64,000 nucleotides of DNA from Actinomycetes bacterium (GTDB taxonomy: Bacteria > Actinomycetota > Thermoleophilia > Gaiellales > Gaiellaceae). Where the stretch lies: NCBI GenBank assembly GCA_025358355.1, contig JANYJX010000095.1, forward strand, positions 1 to 64,000. Direction: 5' to 3'. Under the pieces are notes generated by a model. The model saw nothing but the letters and a program-made list of their open reading frames with translations, was not told the origin of the DNA and did not search any database. Position numbers and translations under genes: made by a program. Positions 11,420 to 20,598 of this stretch are shown one piece after another. The number at the start of each line of letters is the position of its first letter. The stretch's first letter is position 1.

Positions 11420-12266
11420 CGGCCGCGCGGTTCGGGTCGAGGTCGACGGCCAGCCGCGCTGGGGCCAGCTCGACGGCGCCGAGATCGTGCTCACCGACGG
11501 GACGCGCGTGGAGGAAGCGGCGGCGGTCTATCTCGCGCCGGTCGAGCCGACAAAGATCATCGCCGTGCACCTCACGTACCGCAGCCGGGTCGAGGAGTAC
11601 GCCGCGCGCATCCCGCCGCAGCCGTCGTACTTCATGAAGCCGCCGACGACGCTGAACGGTCACCGTGGTTTGGTGCGGCGCCCGCGCGGCGCGCGCTTCC
11701 TGAACTACGAAGGCGAGCTCGCAGTCGTTATCGGCCGGTCGATGAAGAGCGTCCCGATCGACGAGGTGCTCGACTACGTCGCCGGCTACGCGCCTGCGAA
11801 CGATGTCGGCCTGCATGACTTTCGCCACGCCGATCGCGGTGCGATGCTGCGCGTCAAGGGCCAGGACGGCTTCCTGCCGATCGGGCCTGAGCTCGTGCCC
11901 GCCGCCGAGTTTGACCCGACTTCCTACACGCTGCGCACCTTCCTCAATAGTGAGGTCGTGCAGGAGGCGACCGCCGACGACCTGCTGTTCTCCGCCGCGT
12001 ACCAGCTCGCCGATCTCTGCCGCCTGATCACGCTCGAGCCGGGCGATGTCGTGCTCACCGGGACGCCTGCAAATTCGCGGCCGATGGAGCCGGGCGACGT
12101 CGTCGAGGTCGAGATCAGCGGCCTCGGTCGGCTCACGAACACCGTCGTCGAATGGGATGTCGACCTAGCGGGGCCGGGCGAGCAGCTCGAGGTGTCGGCG
12201 AACACGCTGCACGTCGCGCTCGCGATCCCGGAGGACGAGGCGGAGCGCTTGGTCGCGGGCTCGTGA
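11403..12266 (+). CDS. Fumarylacetoacetate hydrolase (FAH) family protein
   Basis: FLNYEGELAVVIGR, GYAPANDVGLHDFRHADRGAMLRVKGQDGFLPIGPELV, GDVVLTGTPA. Confidence 0.9.
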   Translation: MQPTCSGRAVRVEVDGQPRWGQLDGAEIVLTDGTRVEEAAAVYLAPVEPTKIIAVHLTYRSRVEEYAARIPPQPSYFMKPPTTLNGHRGLVRRPRGARFLNYEGELAVVIGRSMKSVPIDEVLDYVAGYAPANDVGLHDFRHADRGAMLRVKGQDGFLPIGPELVPAAEFDPTSYTLRTFLNSEVVQEATADDLLFSAAYQLADLCRLITLEPGDVVLTGTPANSRPMEPGDVVEVEISGLGRLTNTVVEWDVDLAGPGEQLEVSANTLHVALAIPEDEAERLVAGS

Positions 12267-13204
12267 TCCGGCTCGCTCGGATCGACCACGTCTGCCTGCG
12301 GGTCGCCGACCTCGACGAGGCATCGGCGCGCTGGCAGATCCAGTTCGGGCTTGTCGAGCGGTCGCAGGTGGATGGCCGCGCGCTGCTCGCGTGCAACGAC
12401 GAGCCGTACTCGCTGGAGCTCGTCGAGAGCGACAACCCTGGGCACGACCACGTCGCGTATGAGCTCGCGCTCGACTGCTCGCTCGACGACGCGTGCGGGC
12501 ACCTCACCGCGAGCGGTGTCGCGTGGGACGAGCGCGACGGCTGCGTCCTTGTCGCCGACCCCGACGGCCGCCAGATCCAGCTCATGCCGTACCGCGAGCC
12601 GGTCACCGACATCGATCGCTGGCCGCAACACGCCAGGCCGTCCGCGACCGTGCACCTTGGCGGCCCGCGCAAGCTCGGCCACGTCAACTCGCTCACTGGC
12701 GACATCCACAAGAACGCCGCGTTCTACGTCGACGTGCTCGGCATGGGCGTGTCGGACTGGCTCGCCGAGGCTGGCGTCTGGTTTCACATCGGCACTGACC
12801 ACCACGTCATGGCGCTCGTCGATCTCGGCTACGCCCATTTTCACCACCTCGCGTTCGAGACCGTCGACATCGGGAAGATGCGCGACCTGCTCGATCACCT
12901 CGCGCGCCACGGTCGCTGGCTCTCGTGGGGGCCGGCGCGGCACGGCATCGCCGGCAACATTGCGAGCTACGTGCGCATCCCGGAGGAGGAGTGCCACGTC
13001 GAGCTGTATTGCGACATGGAGCAGCTTGGCGCTGACCACGTGCCGCGCGTGTACCCCGACGATCGCTACTCATCGAATACCTGGGGGCCGTTGCCGCCGC
13101 GCTCGTACTTCCGCTTCGATCCAGTCGCCGTTGAGTTCGAGCGGGAGAGCTGGGAGACGCGCGGCACGCTGCTTCCACCGCCTCCGGAAGGGTGGCCGCG
13201 ATGA
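12263..13204 (+). CDS. Two-domain VOC protein, extradiol ring-cleavage dioxygenase-like
   Basis: IDHVCLRVADLDEASARW, GHVNSLTGDIHKNAAFYVDVLGM, FHHLAFETVD, HVELYCDM (candidate His/His/Glu ligands). Confidence 0.82.
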   Translation: MIRLARIDHVCLRVADLDEASARWQIQFGLVERSQVDGRALLACNDEPYSLELVESDNPGHDHVAYELALDCSLDDACGHLTASGVAWDERDGCVLVADPDGRQIQLMPYREPVTDIDRWPQHARPSATVHLGGPRKLGHVNSLTGDIHKNAAFYVDVLGMGVSDWLAEAGVWFHIGTDHHVMALVDLGYAHFHHLAFETVDIGKMRDLLDHLARHGRWLSWGPARHGIAGNIASYVRIPEEECHVELYCDMEQLGADHVPRVYPDDRYSSNTWGPLPPRSYFRFDPVAVEFERESWETRGTLLPPPPEGWPR

Positions 13205-14007
13205 GCGATCTGAAAGGGTTCACGTCGCCGCGCACGCCGGTAGGACGCTCGTCGCTCGTGCCGTATCCGCCGTGGCACTACGTCGGCTCGTTCCTCGTCG
13301 TCGACTACTGGGCGGACCCGGACAAGGCGGCTGCCTTTCTGCCAGAAGGACTCGAGCCACATCCCGACCCGGGTCGTTGCGCGTTCGTCGTCGCCGACTG
13401 GCAGTCGTGCTCGACGGGCGGCGCCGAGCTGCTCGATCCGTCGCGCTCGCAGTACAAAGAAGTCTTCATCGTCGTCAACGCGCTGCTCGACGGCGAGGAG
13501 GTGACGACATGCGCGTACATCTGGGTCGACCGCGATTTCGCGCTGGCCCGCGGCTGGATCCAGGGTTTCCCTAAGAAGCTCGGCTCGATCTGGGTGACGC
13601 GGAGTTTTGGGCTCGGCGGTCCGGCCGACTCGGGGATGGAGGAAGGCGCGCGCTTCGGCGCCACGTGCGCGGCATACGAGCGGCGCGTCGCCGAGTGCAC
13701 GGTGACGCTCGAACGCCCGTCGGTCGGCGGACCTTTCAACAACGCGCCGCCGATCGTCAACGTCCGCCATTTTCCACAGCTCGCGGCCGGCCAGCACGAC
13801 GCGCCGGCGGTGCACGATCTCGTGCGCGCCGTCTCGCGAGACCGCGCGATCTCCGAGATTTGGGAGGGCAGCGCGACGCTAGACCTGTTCGGGGCGGCCC
13901 ATGAGGAACACGACGCGCTCGCGCCGGTGAGGCTCGGCAAGGGCTACCGCTTCACATTCCGCTACACCGTCGACGATCTCGAGACCGTGCGGGACTTGCG
14001 CGCGTGA
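13201..14007 (+). CDS. Acetoacetate decarboxylase-superfamily protein
   Basis: YKEVFIVVNAL...GWIQGFPKKLGSIWVTRSF (ADC-like GxPKK region). Confidence 0.75.
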   Translation: MSDLKGFTSPRTPVGRSSLVPYPPWHYVGSFLVVDYWADPDKAAAFLPEGLEPHPDPGRCAFVVADWQSCSTGGAELLDPSRSQYKEVFIVVNALLDGEEVTTCAYIWVDRDFALARGWIQGFPKKLGSIWVTRSFGLGGPADSGMEEGARFGATCAAYERRVAECTVTLERPSVGGPFNNAPPIVNVRHFPQLAAGQHDAPAVHDLVRAVSRDRAISEIWEGSATLDLFGAAHEEHDALAPVRLGKGYRFTFRYTVDDLETVRDLRA

Positions 14008-15461
14008 GCGAGCGCGTCGAGGTTGCCGGCGTCTCGGTCTCGACCGAGCACTTCATCGGCGGCGAACGCGTCGGCAGCGCCCAGACATTCACCGATCTGT
14101 CGCCGATCGACGAGCAGCCGCTGGCCGAAATCGCGCGCGGCGGCCAGCGCGAGGCGGATCTCGCGGTCGCGGCGGCAACTGAGGCGGCGCCCGCGTGGGC
14201 TGCGCTCGGGCCCGGCGGTCGTGCGGAGGTACTGCATCGACTCGCGGACTTGATCGACGGAAATGTCGAGCCGCTCGCTGCCGTCGAGTGCGCCGACATG
14301 GCCGAGCTGCTCCGTTCGCTGCGCGGCCGACTGATCAACCGCTGTGCCCGCAACTTCCGCAACTACGCCGATCTCGCCGTCGCGTACGAGGAGCGCGCGT
14401 GGTCGTCGAACGGCACCGCCAACCGCGTCATTCGCATGCCGGCCGGGCCGGCGGCCGTGATCACACCGTGGAACGCGCCGCTGATGCTCTCGACGTGGAA
14501 GATCGCGCCCGCGCTCGCGGCGGGGTCGCCGGTGATCCTGAAGCCGGCCGAGTGGTCACCGCTCTCGTGCTCCCTGCTCGCTGATCTTGCGGTAGACGCG
14601 CGAATGCCGCCGGGTGTGCTGAACGTCGTCCAAGGAATCGGCGAGGAGGTCGGTGCGGCGCTCGTCGCGCACCCGGGAGTGCGCCGCATTTCGTTCACCG
14701 GCTCGCCCGAGACCGCGCGCCACATCGGCGTTACGGCAGCCAAGAACATCGTCCCGTTCACCGGCGAGCTCGGCGGGAAAGGGCCGCTGCTCGTCTTCGA
14801 CGACTGCGATCTCGAAGCGGCCGCGCGCAAGGCTGCGGGCCAATACGACGACTCGGGCCAGGTGTGCCTCGCCGGCACGCGCCTCCTTGTGCAGGAGTCG
14901 GTCGCCGACGCGTTTCTGGAGCTGTTCCACCGCTTCACAGACGAGCATGTGCTCGGCGACCCGCGCGACGATGCGACGACTGTCTCGCCGATGATCCACC
15001 GCGAGCACTTCGAGCGCGTCGCCGGGTTCGTCGCCCGCGCCCGTGCCGCCGGCGACGAAATCGTCCGCGGCGGGAAACCTGCCGCCCGCGGCGGCCTCTG
15101 GTACGAGCCGACGCTCATCGTCCCGTGCTCGAACGAGAGCGAGATCGTGCAGCGCGAGGTCTTCGGGCCGGTGCTCACCTTCCAGACGTTCGGCGACGAC
15201 GACGAAGCAGTTGCGCTCTCGAACTCGACGGCCTACGGACTCTCCGGCATCGTCTACACGGGCTCGGCCAATCGAGCGGAGCGAGTCGGGAGAGCCGTCC
15301 GCGCTGGGACGGTGTGGGTGAACTCGTTCCTCGTGCGTGACCTGACGGCGCCGTTCGGCGGGATCGGCATCTCCGGCATCGGGCGCGAAGGCGGCAACTA
15401 CGCGCTCGATTTCTATTCCGACCTGAAGACGCTTCAGATCGCGGAAGGGACGACCTCATGA
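14004..15461 (+). CDS. Aldehyde dehydrogenase
   Basis: ITPWNAPLMLSTWKIAPALAAGSPVILKPAEWSP, FTGELGGKGPLLVFDDC, GQVCLAGTRLLV catalytic Cys. Confidence 0.93.
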   Translation: MSERVEVAGVSVSTEHFIGGERVGSAQTFTDLSPIDEQPLAEIARGGQREADLAVAAATEAAPAWAALGPGGRAEVLHRLADLIDGNVEPLAAVECADMAELLRSLRGRLINRCARNFRNYADLAVAYEERAWSSNGTANRVIRMPAGPAAVITPWNAPLMLSTWKIAPALAAGSPVILKPAEWSPLSCSLLADLAVDARMPPGVLNVVQGIGEEVGAALVAHPGVRRISFTGSPETARHIGVTAAKNIVPFTGELGGKGPLLVFDDCDLEAAARKAAGQYDDSGQVCLAGTRLLVQESVADAFLELFHRFTDEHVLGDPRDDATTVSPMIHREHFERVAGFVARARAAGDEIVRGGKPAARGGLWYEPTLIVPCSNESEIVQREVFGPVLTFQTFGDDDEAVALSNSTAYGLSGIVYTGSANRAERVGRAVRAGTVWVNSFLVRDLTAPFGGIGISGIGREGGNYALDFYSDLKTLQIAEGTTS

Positions 15462-16579
15462 GACGAACGGGGCTGGTCTGGCACGAGCGCTACATGTGGC
15501 ACGACACGGGCAGTGGCACGGCGGAGCTGCCGTCCGGCGGCTGGCTCGAGCCGCACATCCACGTCGAGAACCCTGATACCAAGCGCCGGCTGAAGAACCT
15601 GCTGGACGCCAGCGGCCTCACCGATCAGCTCATCGCGTTGCCGCCGCGCGAGGCCACCGACGACGAGCTTTGCCGCGTGCACGGGCGCGCGTATGTCGAA
15701 CGCATCCGCGAGCTTTCGGTCGGCCGTGGTGGCGAGGCCGGAAGCGAGGCGCCGTTCGGCAACGGCTCGTTCGAGATCGCCGCGCTCGCCGCCGGCGGGA
15801 CGATCGCCGCGGTTGACGCCGTCCTCGACGGGCGCGTCGACAACGCCTACGCGCTCGTCAGGCCGCCGGGCCACCACGCGCTGCCCGACTTCGGCATGGG
15901 CTTCTGCATCTTCGCGAATGTCGCCGTCGCCGTTCGCCACGCGCAAGCACAACACGTGCTCGGTCGCGTCGCCGTGGTCGACTGGGACGTTCACCATGGA
16001 AACGGGACGCAAACCGCGTTCTGGGACGACGGCTCCGTGCTGGCGATCTCGCTCCACCAGGACGGCTGCTACCCGGCCCAATCGGGCGCGACAAGCGAGA
16101 TCGGTGACGGCGCCGGGACAGGCGCGACACTCAACATCCCGCTGCCGTCAGGATCGGGTCGAGGCGCGTACCTCGCCGCGCTCGACCAAGTCGTGATCCC
16201 TGCTCTCGAGCGTTTCCAGCCGGAGCTGATCATCGTTGCGTGTGGCTTCGACGCCGGCGCACTCGACCCGCTCGGCCGGATGATGCTTGCGGCAGGCGCC
16301 TTCGGCGAGCTGACCGACCGCATGCTCGAAATGGCGGCGCAACTCTGCAAAGGGCGGCTCGTCCTTTCGCACGAAGGCGGCTACGCGGCAGGGCATGTCC
16401 CGTTCTGCGGCTTGGCGACGATCGAGGCGCTTTCCGGCCTCTCGGCCGGCATCGAGGATCCGTTCGCCTACCTCGGCGAGGTTCCGGGCTACGACCTGCA
16501 GCCGCATCAACAAGCCGCAATCGGTGCCGCGGCAACCAACGTCGAACGAGTCCCAGCGCCTCCCGCAACCGAGAATTAA
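15458..16579 (+). CDS. Class II histone deacetylase-like/acetylpolyamine amidohydrolase
   Basis: RPPGHHALPDFGMGFCIFANVAVA, VVDWDVHHGNGTQ, VACGFDAGALDPLG. Confidence 0.9.
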   Translation: MRRTGLVWHERYMWHDTGSGTAELPSGGWLEPHIHVENPDTKRRLKNLLDASGLTDQLIALPPREATDDELCRVHGRAYVERIRELSVGRGGEAGSEAPFGNGSFEIAALAAGGTIAAVDAVLDGRVDNAYALVRPPGHHALPDFGMGFCIFANVAVAVRHAQAQHVLGRVAVVDWDVHHGNGTQTAFWDDGSVLAISLHQDGCYPAQSGATSEIGDGAGTGATLNIPLPSGSGRGAYLAALDQVVIPALERFQPELIIVACGFDAGALDPLGRMMLAAGAFGELTDRMLEMAAQLCKGRLVLSHEGGYAAGHVPFCGLATIEALSGLSAGIEDPFAYLGEVPGYDLQPHQQAAIGAAATNVERVPAPPATEN

Positions 16580-16647
16580 CCGCTCGCAACCTGTCGCCAA
16601 CAGCTCGCCGCGTATAAACCCCGAAGACTAAGCACCGCCCTCCGAAC

Positions 16648-17862
16648 ATGCCCCGAAACCTTCTCAATCCAATCGCCGCACTAGCCGCCGCCGGACTCCT
16701 TGGCGGCGGTGCGGCGCTTGGAGGGGCAGCGTTCTTCGGCAAGCTTGGTGCGACGACGAACACGACGACCGTTGTTGAGCGCACAGCTGGTGCCTCGTCG
16801 CTCACGAACTCGACGGACGCGGCAGTGACGCCCACGTCGACTCTCTCCATCAATGAGATCTACCGCCGCAGCGCCCCTGGTGTTGTCCAGATCACGTCGA
16901 CCTCGAGTACGAAGTCGAACAACGACCCGTTCTTCGGCACACCGTTTTCGAACCCGTCTAACCAGGCGCTCGGCTCGGGCTTCGTGCTCGACAAGGCCGG
17001 ACACATCGTGACGAACTTCCACGTCGTCCAGGGCGCGACCAAGATCGAGGTCAGCTTCTCGGATCAGACATCGCACAGCGCCACGATCGTCGGCTCCGAC
17101 CCATCCACCGACATCGCAGTGCTGAAGGTCGATGCGCCGGTACGCGCGCTCACGCCGCTGCCGCTCGGCGACTCCGATCTGTCGCAAGTCGGCGATCAGG
17201 TCGTCGCGATCGGCAACCCGTTCGGCCTCGACCGCACCGCGACCGCCGGGATCATCAGCGCTATCCAGCGCCGGATCACTGCGCCGAACGGCTTCTCGAT
17301 CGACCACGCTTTGCAGACTGACGCGCCGATCAACCACGGCAACTCGGGTGGCCCGCTGCTCGACGCACACGGCGAGGTCGTCGGCGTCAACTCGCAGATC
17401 GAGACCGGCGGGAACGCCACCGAAGGCAACGTCGGAATCGGCTTCGCGGTTCCCTCGAACACCGTCAAGAACGTGATCGCACAGATTCTTTCGAGCGGCA
17501 AGGTCGAGCACGCCTACCTCGGCGTCACCGTCCAGGATCTCAGCGCCAATCTCGTGCGACTGTTCCATCTGCCTATTTCCGCCGGGGTGCTCGTCCAGAC
17601 GGTGCAGTCGGGAAGCGGCGCCCAGAAGGCCGGCGTCAAGGGCGGCACGCAGCAAACGACGGTCGCCGGCGAGTCGTACAAGATGGGTGGCGACCTGATC
17701 GTCGCCGCAGATGGCAAGCCGATCACCACTACCGGTGCCCTGCGCGACCTGATTGCAGGCCACAAGCCTGGCGACAAGCTCTCTCTCACGCTGTATCGCG
17801 GCACGAAGAAGATCACCGTTGCTGTGACGCTTGGACGGCAACCCGCGTCCCCCCCGCGGTAG
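16648..17862 (+). CDS. HtrA/DegP-type trypsin-like serine protease with PDZ domain
   Basis: Catalytic His NFHVV, Asp STDIAVLK, Ser INHGNSGGPLLD, C-terminal PDZ, N-terminal membrane anchor. Confidence 0.93.
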   Translation: MPRNLLNPIAALAAAGLLGGGAALGGAAFFGKLGATTNTTTVVERTAGASSLTNSTDAAVTPTSTLSINEIYRRSAPGVVQITSTSSTKSNNDPFFGTPFSNPSNQALGSGFVLDKAGHIVTNFHVVQGATKIEVSFSDQTSHSATIVGSDPSTDIAVLKVDAPVRALTPLPLGDSDLSQVGDQVVAIGNPFGLDRTATAGIISAIQRRITAPNGFSIDHALQTDAPINHGNSGGPLLDAHGEVVGVNSQIETGGNATEGNVGIGFAVPSNTVKNVIAQILSSGKVEHAYLGVTVQDLSANLVRLFHLPISAGVLVQTVQSGSGAQKAGVKGGTQQTTVAGESYKMGGDLIVAADGKPITTTGALRDLIAGHKPGDKLSLTLYRGTKKITVAVTLGRQPASPPR

Positions 17863-17919
17863 CTGTCCCGGTCAGGCCCGGGTCGGCCGACAAGGCTCGA
17901 TCCGCCCTGATCGTCAGGT

Positions 17920-17952
17920 GAAAGGCCCCCGCCGCCTGCCAGGGGGCCTTTC
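17920..17952 (+). terminator. Intrinsic terminator hairpin after htrA
   Basis: GAAAGGCCCCC-N11-GGGGGCCTTTC perfect 11-bp stem. Confidence 0.8.
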
Positions 17953-17976
17953 GCTATACGGGCGTATGCTCCGCCC

Positions 17977-18342
17977 GTGGAGGTCAACGAGCCGCAGTTC
18001 GGCACGATCCTGGTCGAGGACGAGTCGTTTGTCGAGGACGAAGAGCTGTGGGCCGGCGACGATGACCTCGACCATTCCGGCTGGTACTGCGTCCGGACCG
18101 ATCCGTTCCCGTGCCCGGCGCCGGCCTGCACCTTCGTCGCCGACTACATGACGGCGGCGCATCTCGTTCTCGTCTGGGAGACGCGCGACGACCCGAATCT
18201 CCTGTGGCATGCCCAGCGGGCAAAAGAGGTCGGCCGCAATCCGCGCGTTGTGGCGTACGAGGCGTCGTTCGGTCCGAGCGCGTCGTACTACGCGTGGGAA
18301 GCAGCCGGCCGTCCCGTACACGGTATCCGCGGCAAGAGCTGA
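17977..18342 (+). CDS. Hypothetical protein
   Basis: 121-aa ORF with acidic N-terminus and Cys/Pro-rich PCPAPACTF. Confidence 0.6.
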   Translation: MEVNEPQFGTILVEDESFVEDEELWAGDDDLDHSGWYCVRTDPFPCPAPACTFVADYMTAAHLVLVWETRDDPNLLWHAQRAKEVGRNPRVVAYEASFGPSASYYAWEAAGRPVHGIRGKS

Positions 18343-18366
18343 CCTCGCACTGGCTACGATGCCGCT

Positions 18367-18585
18367 ATGGCCGTCCAGCGTGACACCGTCCAGGTGAGCG
18401 GAATTCGCTGCGAGCGCTGTGTGAATAGGCTTGCGGGCGCGCTCACCGGGCACGACGGGCTCGAGAGCGCAAACGCGAATTTGATGGGCCAGGTGATGCT
18501 CTCGTGGGACGACGAGAAGACCTCGCGCGAGTCCTTGCTCGAGCAGATGGCGCAGGCGGGTTTCCGCGAAATCGCTGTCGTCTGA
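18367..18585 (+). CDS. Heavy-metal-associated (HMA) domain protein
   Basis: VSGIRCERCVNRLAGAL CxxC motif, 72 aa ferredoxin-like HMA pattern. Confidence 0.8.
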   Translation: MAVQRDTVQVSGIRCERCVNRLAGALTGHDGLESANANLMGQVMLSWDDEKTSRESLLEQMAQAGFREIAVV

Positions 18586-18647
18586 GGAATTCGAGCGGAC
18601 GACGCGGCGTTGAGGCCCTCGTCTAGTCGATCGGCTACGGTTGCCGG

Positions 18648-19229
18648 GTGAGCGAGCCCGAGCCAGATTCCACGGGACGACGCATCGCGGGTGAGGCCCG
18701 CAACCGCGTCCGTTTCGAGGAAGAGGCGCTCGAACTCGCCGACCAGGTCTACCGGGTTGCGAGGCGGCTTGTCGGGTCGCGTGAAGAGGCGGAGGATCTG
18801 GTGCAGGACACGTATTCGAGGGCGTTTCGCAGCTGGCAGCAGTACACGCCTGGCACGAACATGCGCGCCTGGCTCCTGCGGATCCTCACGAACCTGAACA
18901 TCGATCGCGGTCGCAAGATCCAACGCTCGCCCGACATGGAGCCGCTCGAGGAAGGCGACTACTTCCTCGCGAACAAGGTTGCCGCGGCGCAGGGTGAGCA
19001 CTCGCTCGAGACCGACAAGGTCGTCGAGCATCTCTCGCAGGACTCGATCGTGAACGCGCTCTCGTCGCTGCAGCACAACTTCCGTGACGTAGTCGTGCTC
19101 GTCGACATCGGCGAGTTCAGCTACGCGGATGCCGCACAGATCCTCGATATACCGATCGGGACGGTAATGTCGCGCTTGCACCGCGGGCGTCGACAGTTGA
19201 AGCAGCAGCTTGCGGAGGAGGCAGCATGA
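18648..19229 (+). CDS. ECF RNA polymerase sigma factor (SigR/SigH-like)
   Basis: Region 2 EEAEDLVQDTYSRAFRSWQQYTPGTNMRAWLLRILTNLNIDRGRK; region 4 FSYADAAQILDIPIGTVMSRLHRGRRQLK. Confidence 0.93.
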   Translation: MSEPEPDSTGRRIAGEARNRVRFEEEALELADQVYRVARRLVGSREEAEDLVQDTYSRAFRSWQQYTPGTNMRAWLLRILTNLNIDRGRKIQRSPDMEPLEEGDYFLANKVAAAQGEHSLETDKVVEHLSQDSIVNALSSLQHNFRDVVVLVDIGEFSYADAAQILDIPIGTVMSRLHRGRRQLKQQLAEEAA

Positions 19230-19468
19230 GTGGGCCTGGAGATTGCGAGAAGTGCGAGGAACTGCTTCAGGGATTCCTCGACCGCGAGCTCACGGAGGTC
19301 GAGCACGTCGAGGCCGAATTGCATCTCGGCGATTGCGATTACTGCCGGCGGCGCTACAGCTTCGAGGTTTCGCTTCGCCGCTACGTGAAACTGAGTGCGG
19401 CAGAGCGGATGCCGCCCGGGTTGATGGAGCGGCTGACGCAGCTCCGCTCGACCGACGCCTCGCTCTAG
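19226..19468 (+). CDS. Zinc-binding anti-sigma factor (RsrA-like)
   Basis: HxxxCxxC motif HLGDCDYCRRRY; ATGA overlap with sigma gene. Confidence 0.88.
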   Translation: MSGPGDCEKCEELLQGFLDRELTEVEHVEAELHLGDCDYCRRRYSFEVSLRRYVKLSAAERMPPGLMERLTQLRSTDASL

Positions 19469-19992
19469 CGCAGGCGCTCGGGCAGGTCGGCGAGCACGTC
19501 GACGTCGCCGGGCGCGCCTAAGTCGTCGCACGGGACGAGTTGCGGCTCCCGTTCGCGGAGACCTTCGTCGGGGACATCTGCCCACGCCGCGCGGGCGAGT
19601 ACCAGCGGATGGCCGCGGACTCCGCTGTACGACGCGGCCACAAGCTCGCTGCCGCTCGCGTGCCACGCTTCGATCACGCGAGCGACGGCCTCCGGGGCGA
19701 GATCCGGGCCGTCGGCGAGCACGACGACTGCTGCCTCGATCTCCGGCGCGAGTGCCGCCAACCCACTGCGCAGCGACGCGCCTGGCCCGCGTTCCCACTC
19801 GGCACAGTGGACGAGCCTCACGTTGCCTTGTGTTTCAGCAACACAAGGCAACACGTGAGCGCCCGCGACGACGACGATCTCGGCGACCGGAGCCGTGCTC
19901 AGGCGGGCGAGAACCTCGCCGAGCAGGAGCTGTTGCTTCGGCGCGCCAAAGCGTGTCGCGGCGCCGGCGGCGAGAACGATGGCGCCGATCAC
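19465..19992 (-). CDS. MobA/MocA-like NTP transferase
   Basis: VIGAIVLAAGAATRFGAPKQQLLLG, VVLADGPDLAPE, SYSGVRGHPLVLARA. Confidence 0.85.
   Translation of the reverse strand: MIGAIVLAAGAATRFGAPKQQLLLGEVLARLSTAPVAEIVVVAGAHVLPCVAETQGNVRLVHCAEWERGPGASLRSGLAALAPEIEAAVVVLADGPDLAPEAVARVIEAWHASGSELVAASYSGVRGHPLVLARAAWADVPDEGLREREPQLVPCDDLGAPGDVDVLADLPERLR
19817..19859. repeat. 43-nt palindrome inside the MocA-like gene
   Basis: GTTGCCTTGTGTT-TCAGC-AACACAAGGCAAC perfect 13-bp arms, flanked by CTCAC/GTGAG with a 2-nt bulge. Confidence 0.85.
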
Positions 19993-20597
19993 CGCGAGGC
20001 GGCGGTGACGTGCTGGACAACGACGATCCGTGTGGGAGCGCCGTTCGGGTCGGTCGCGTCGCCAAACTCGCCGATCTTGTCGACGACGCTCATGCCGCTC
20101 GTCACCTTCCCGACGACCGCGTAATCGGGAGGTAGCGACGGCGCGGCGCCGGTCATCACGAAGAACTGCGATCCCGCCGCGCCTCGCGGTTCGGAGCCTG
20201 TCTTCGCCATTGCGACGATGCCCTTCACGTAACGAGTGCTGCTCGGCGGCGTGTCGATTGTCGTGTAGCCGGGGCCGCCGTTGCCGGACTGCGTCGGGTC
20301 GCCGCCCTGGATCACGAACCCGGGGACGATGCGGTGGAAGATCGTGTTGTCGAAGTAGCCGCGCTTCGCGAGCGCGACAAGCGACGCCGCGGCGCGTGGC
20401 GACACCCGCGGCTCGAGCGCGACGATGAATGTGCCGCGGTCGGTCGCGAACGTCAGCGTCCACTGTTTCGACGCGTCGAGTTGCGCGGTTGGCGGCTTCA
20501 GTGTTTCGGGCGCGCGCGGAGCTAGTGCGGTGGCCTTCTTCCCGCCGCCGCAACCCGCGGCGACTAGGACAACCAGGAGGAGAGCGAGGCGCCGCAT
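19989..20597 (-). CDS. Lipoprotein cyclophilin-type peptidyl-prolyl isomerase
   Basis: Lipobox LVAAGC; FHRIVPGFVIQGGDPTQSGNGGPGY, GSQFFVMT. Confidence 0.93.
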   Translation of the reverse strand: MRRLALLLVVLVAAGCGGGKKATALAPRAPETLKPPTAQLDASKQWTLTFATDRGTFIVALEPRVSPRAAASLVALAKRGYFDNTIFHRIVPGFVIQGGDPTQSGNGGPGYTTIDTPPSSTRYVKGIVAMAKTGSEPRGAAGSQFFVMTGAAPSLPPDYAVVGKVTSGMSVVDKIGEFGDATDPNGAPTRIVVVQHVTAASR

Positions 20598-20598
20598 C

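Noticed and set aside
19465-20553. Full 362-aa minus ORF as one protein
   Set aside because: Upstream part is antisense/alternate-frame noise over the cyclophilin gene; the NTP transferase starts near 19992.
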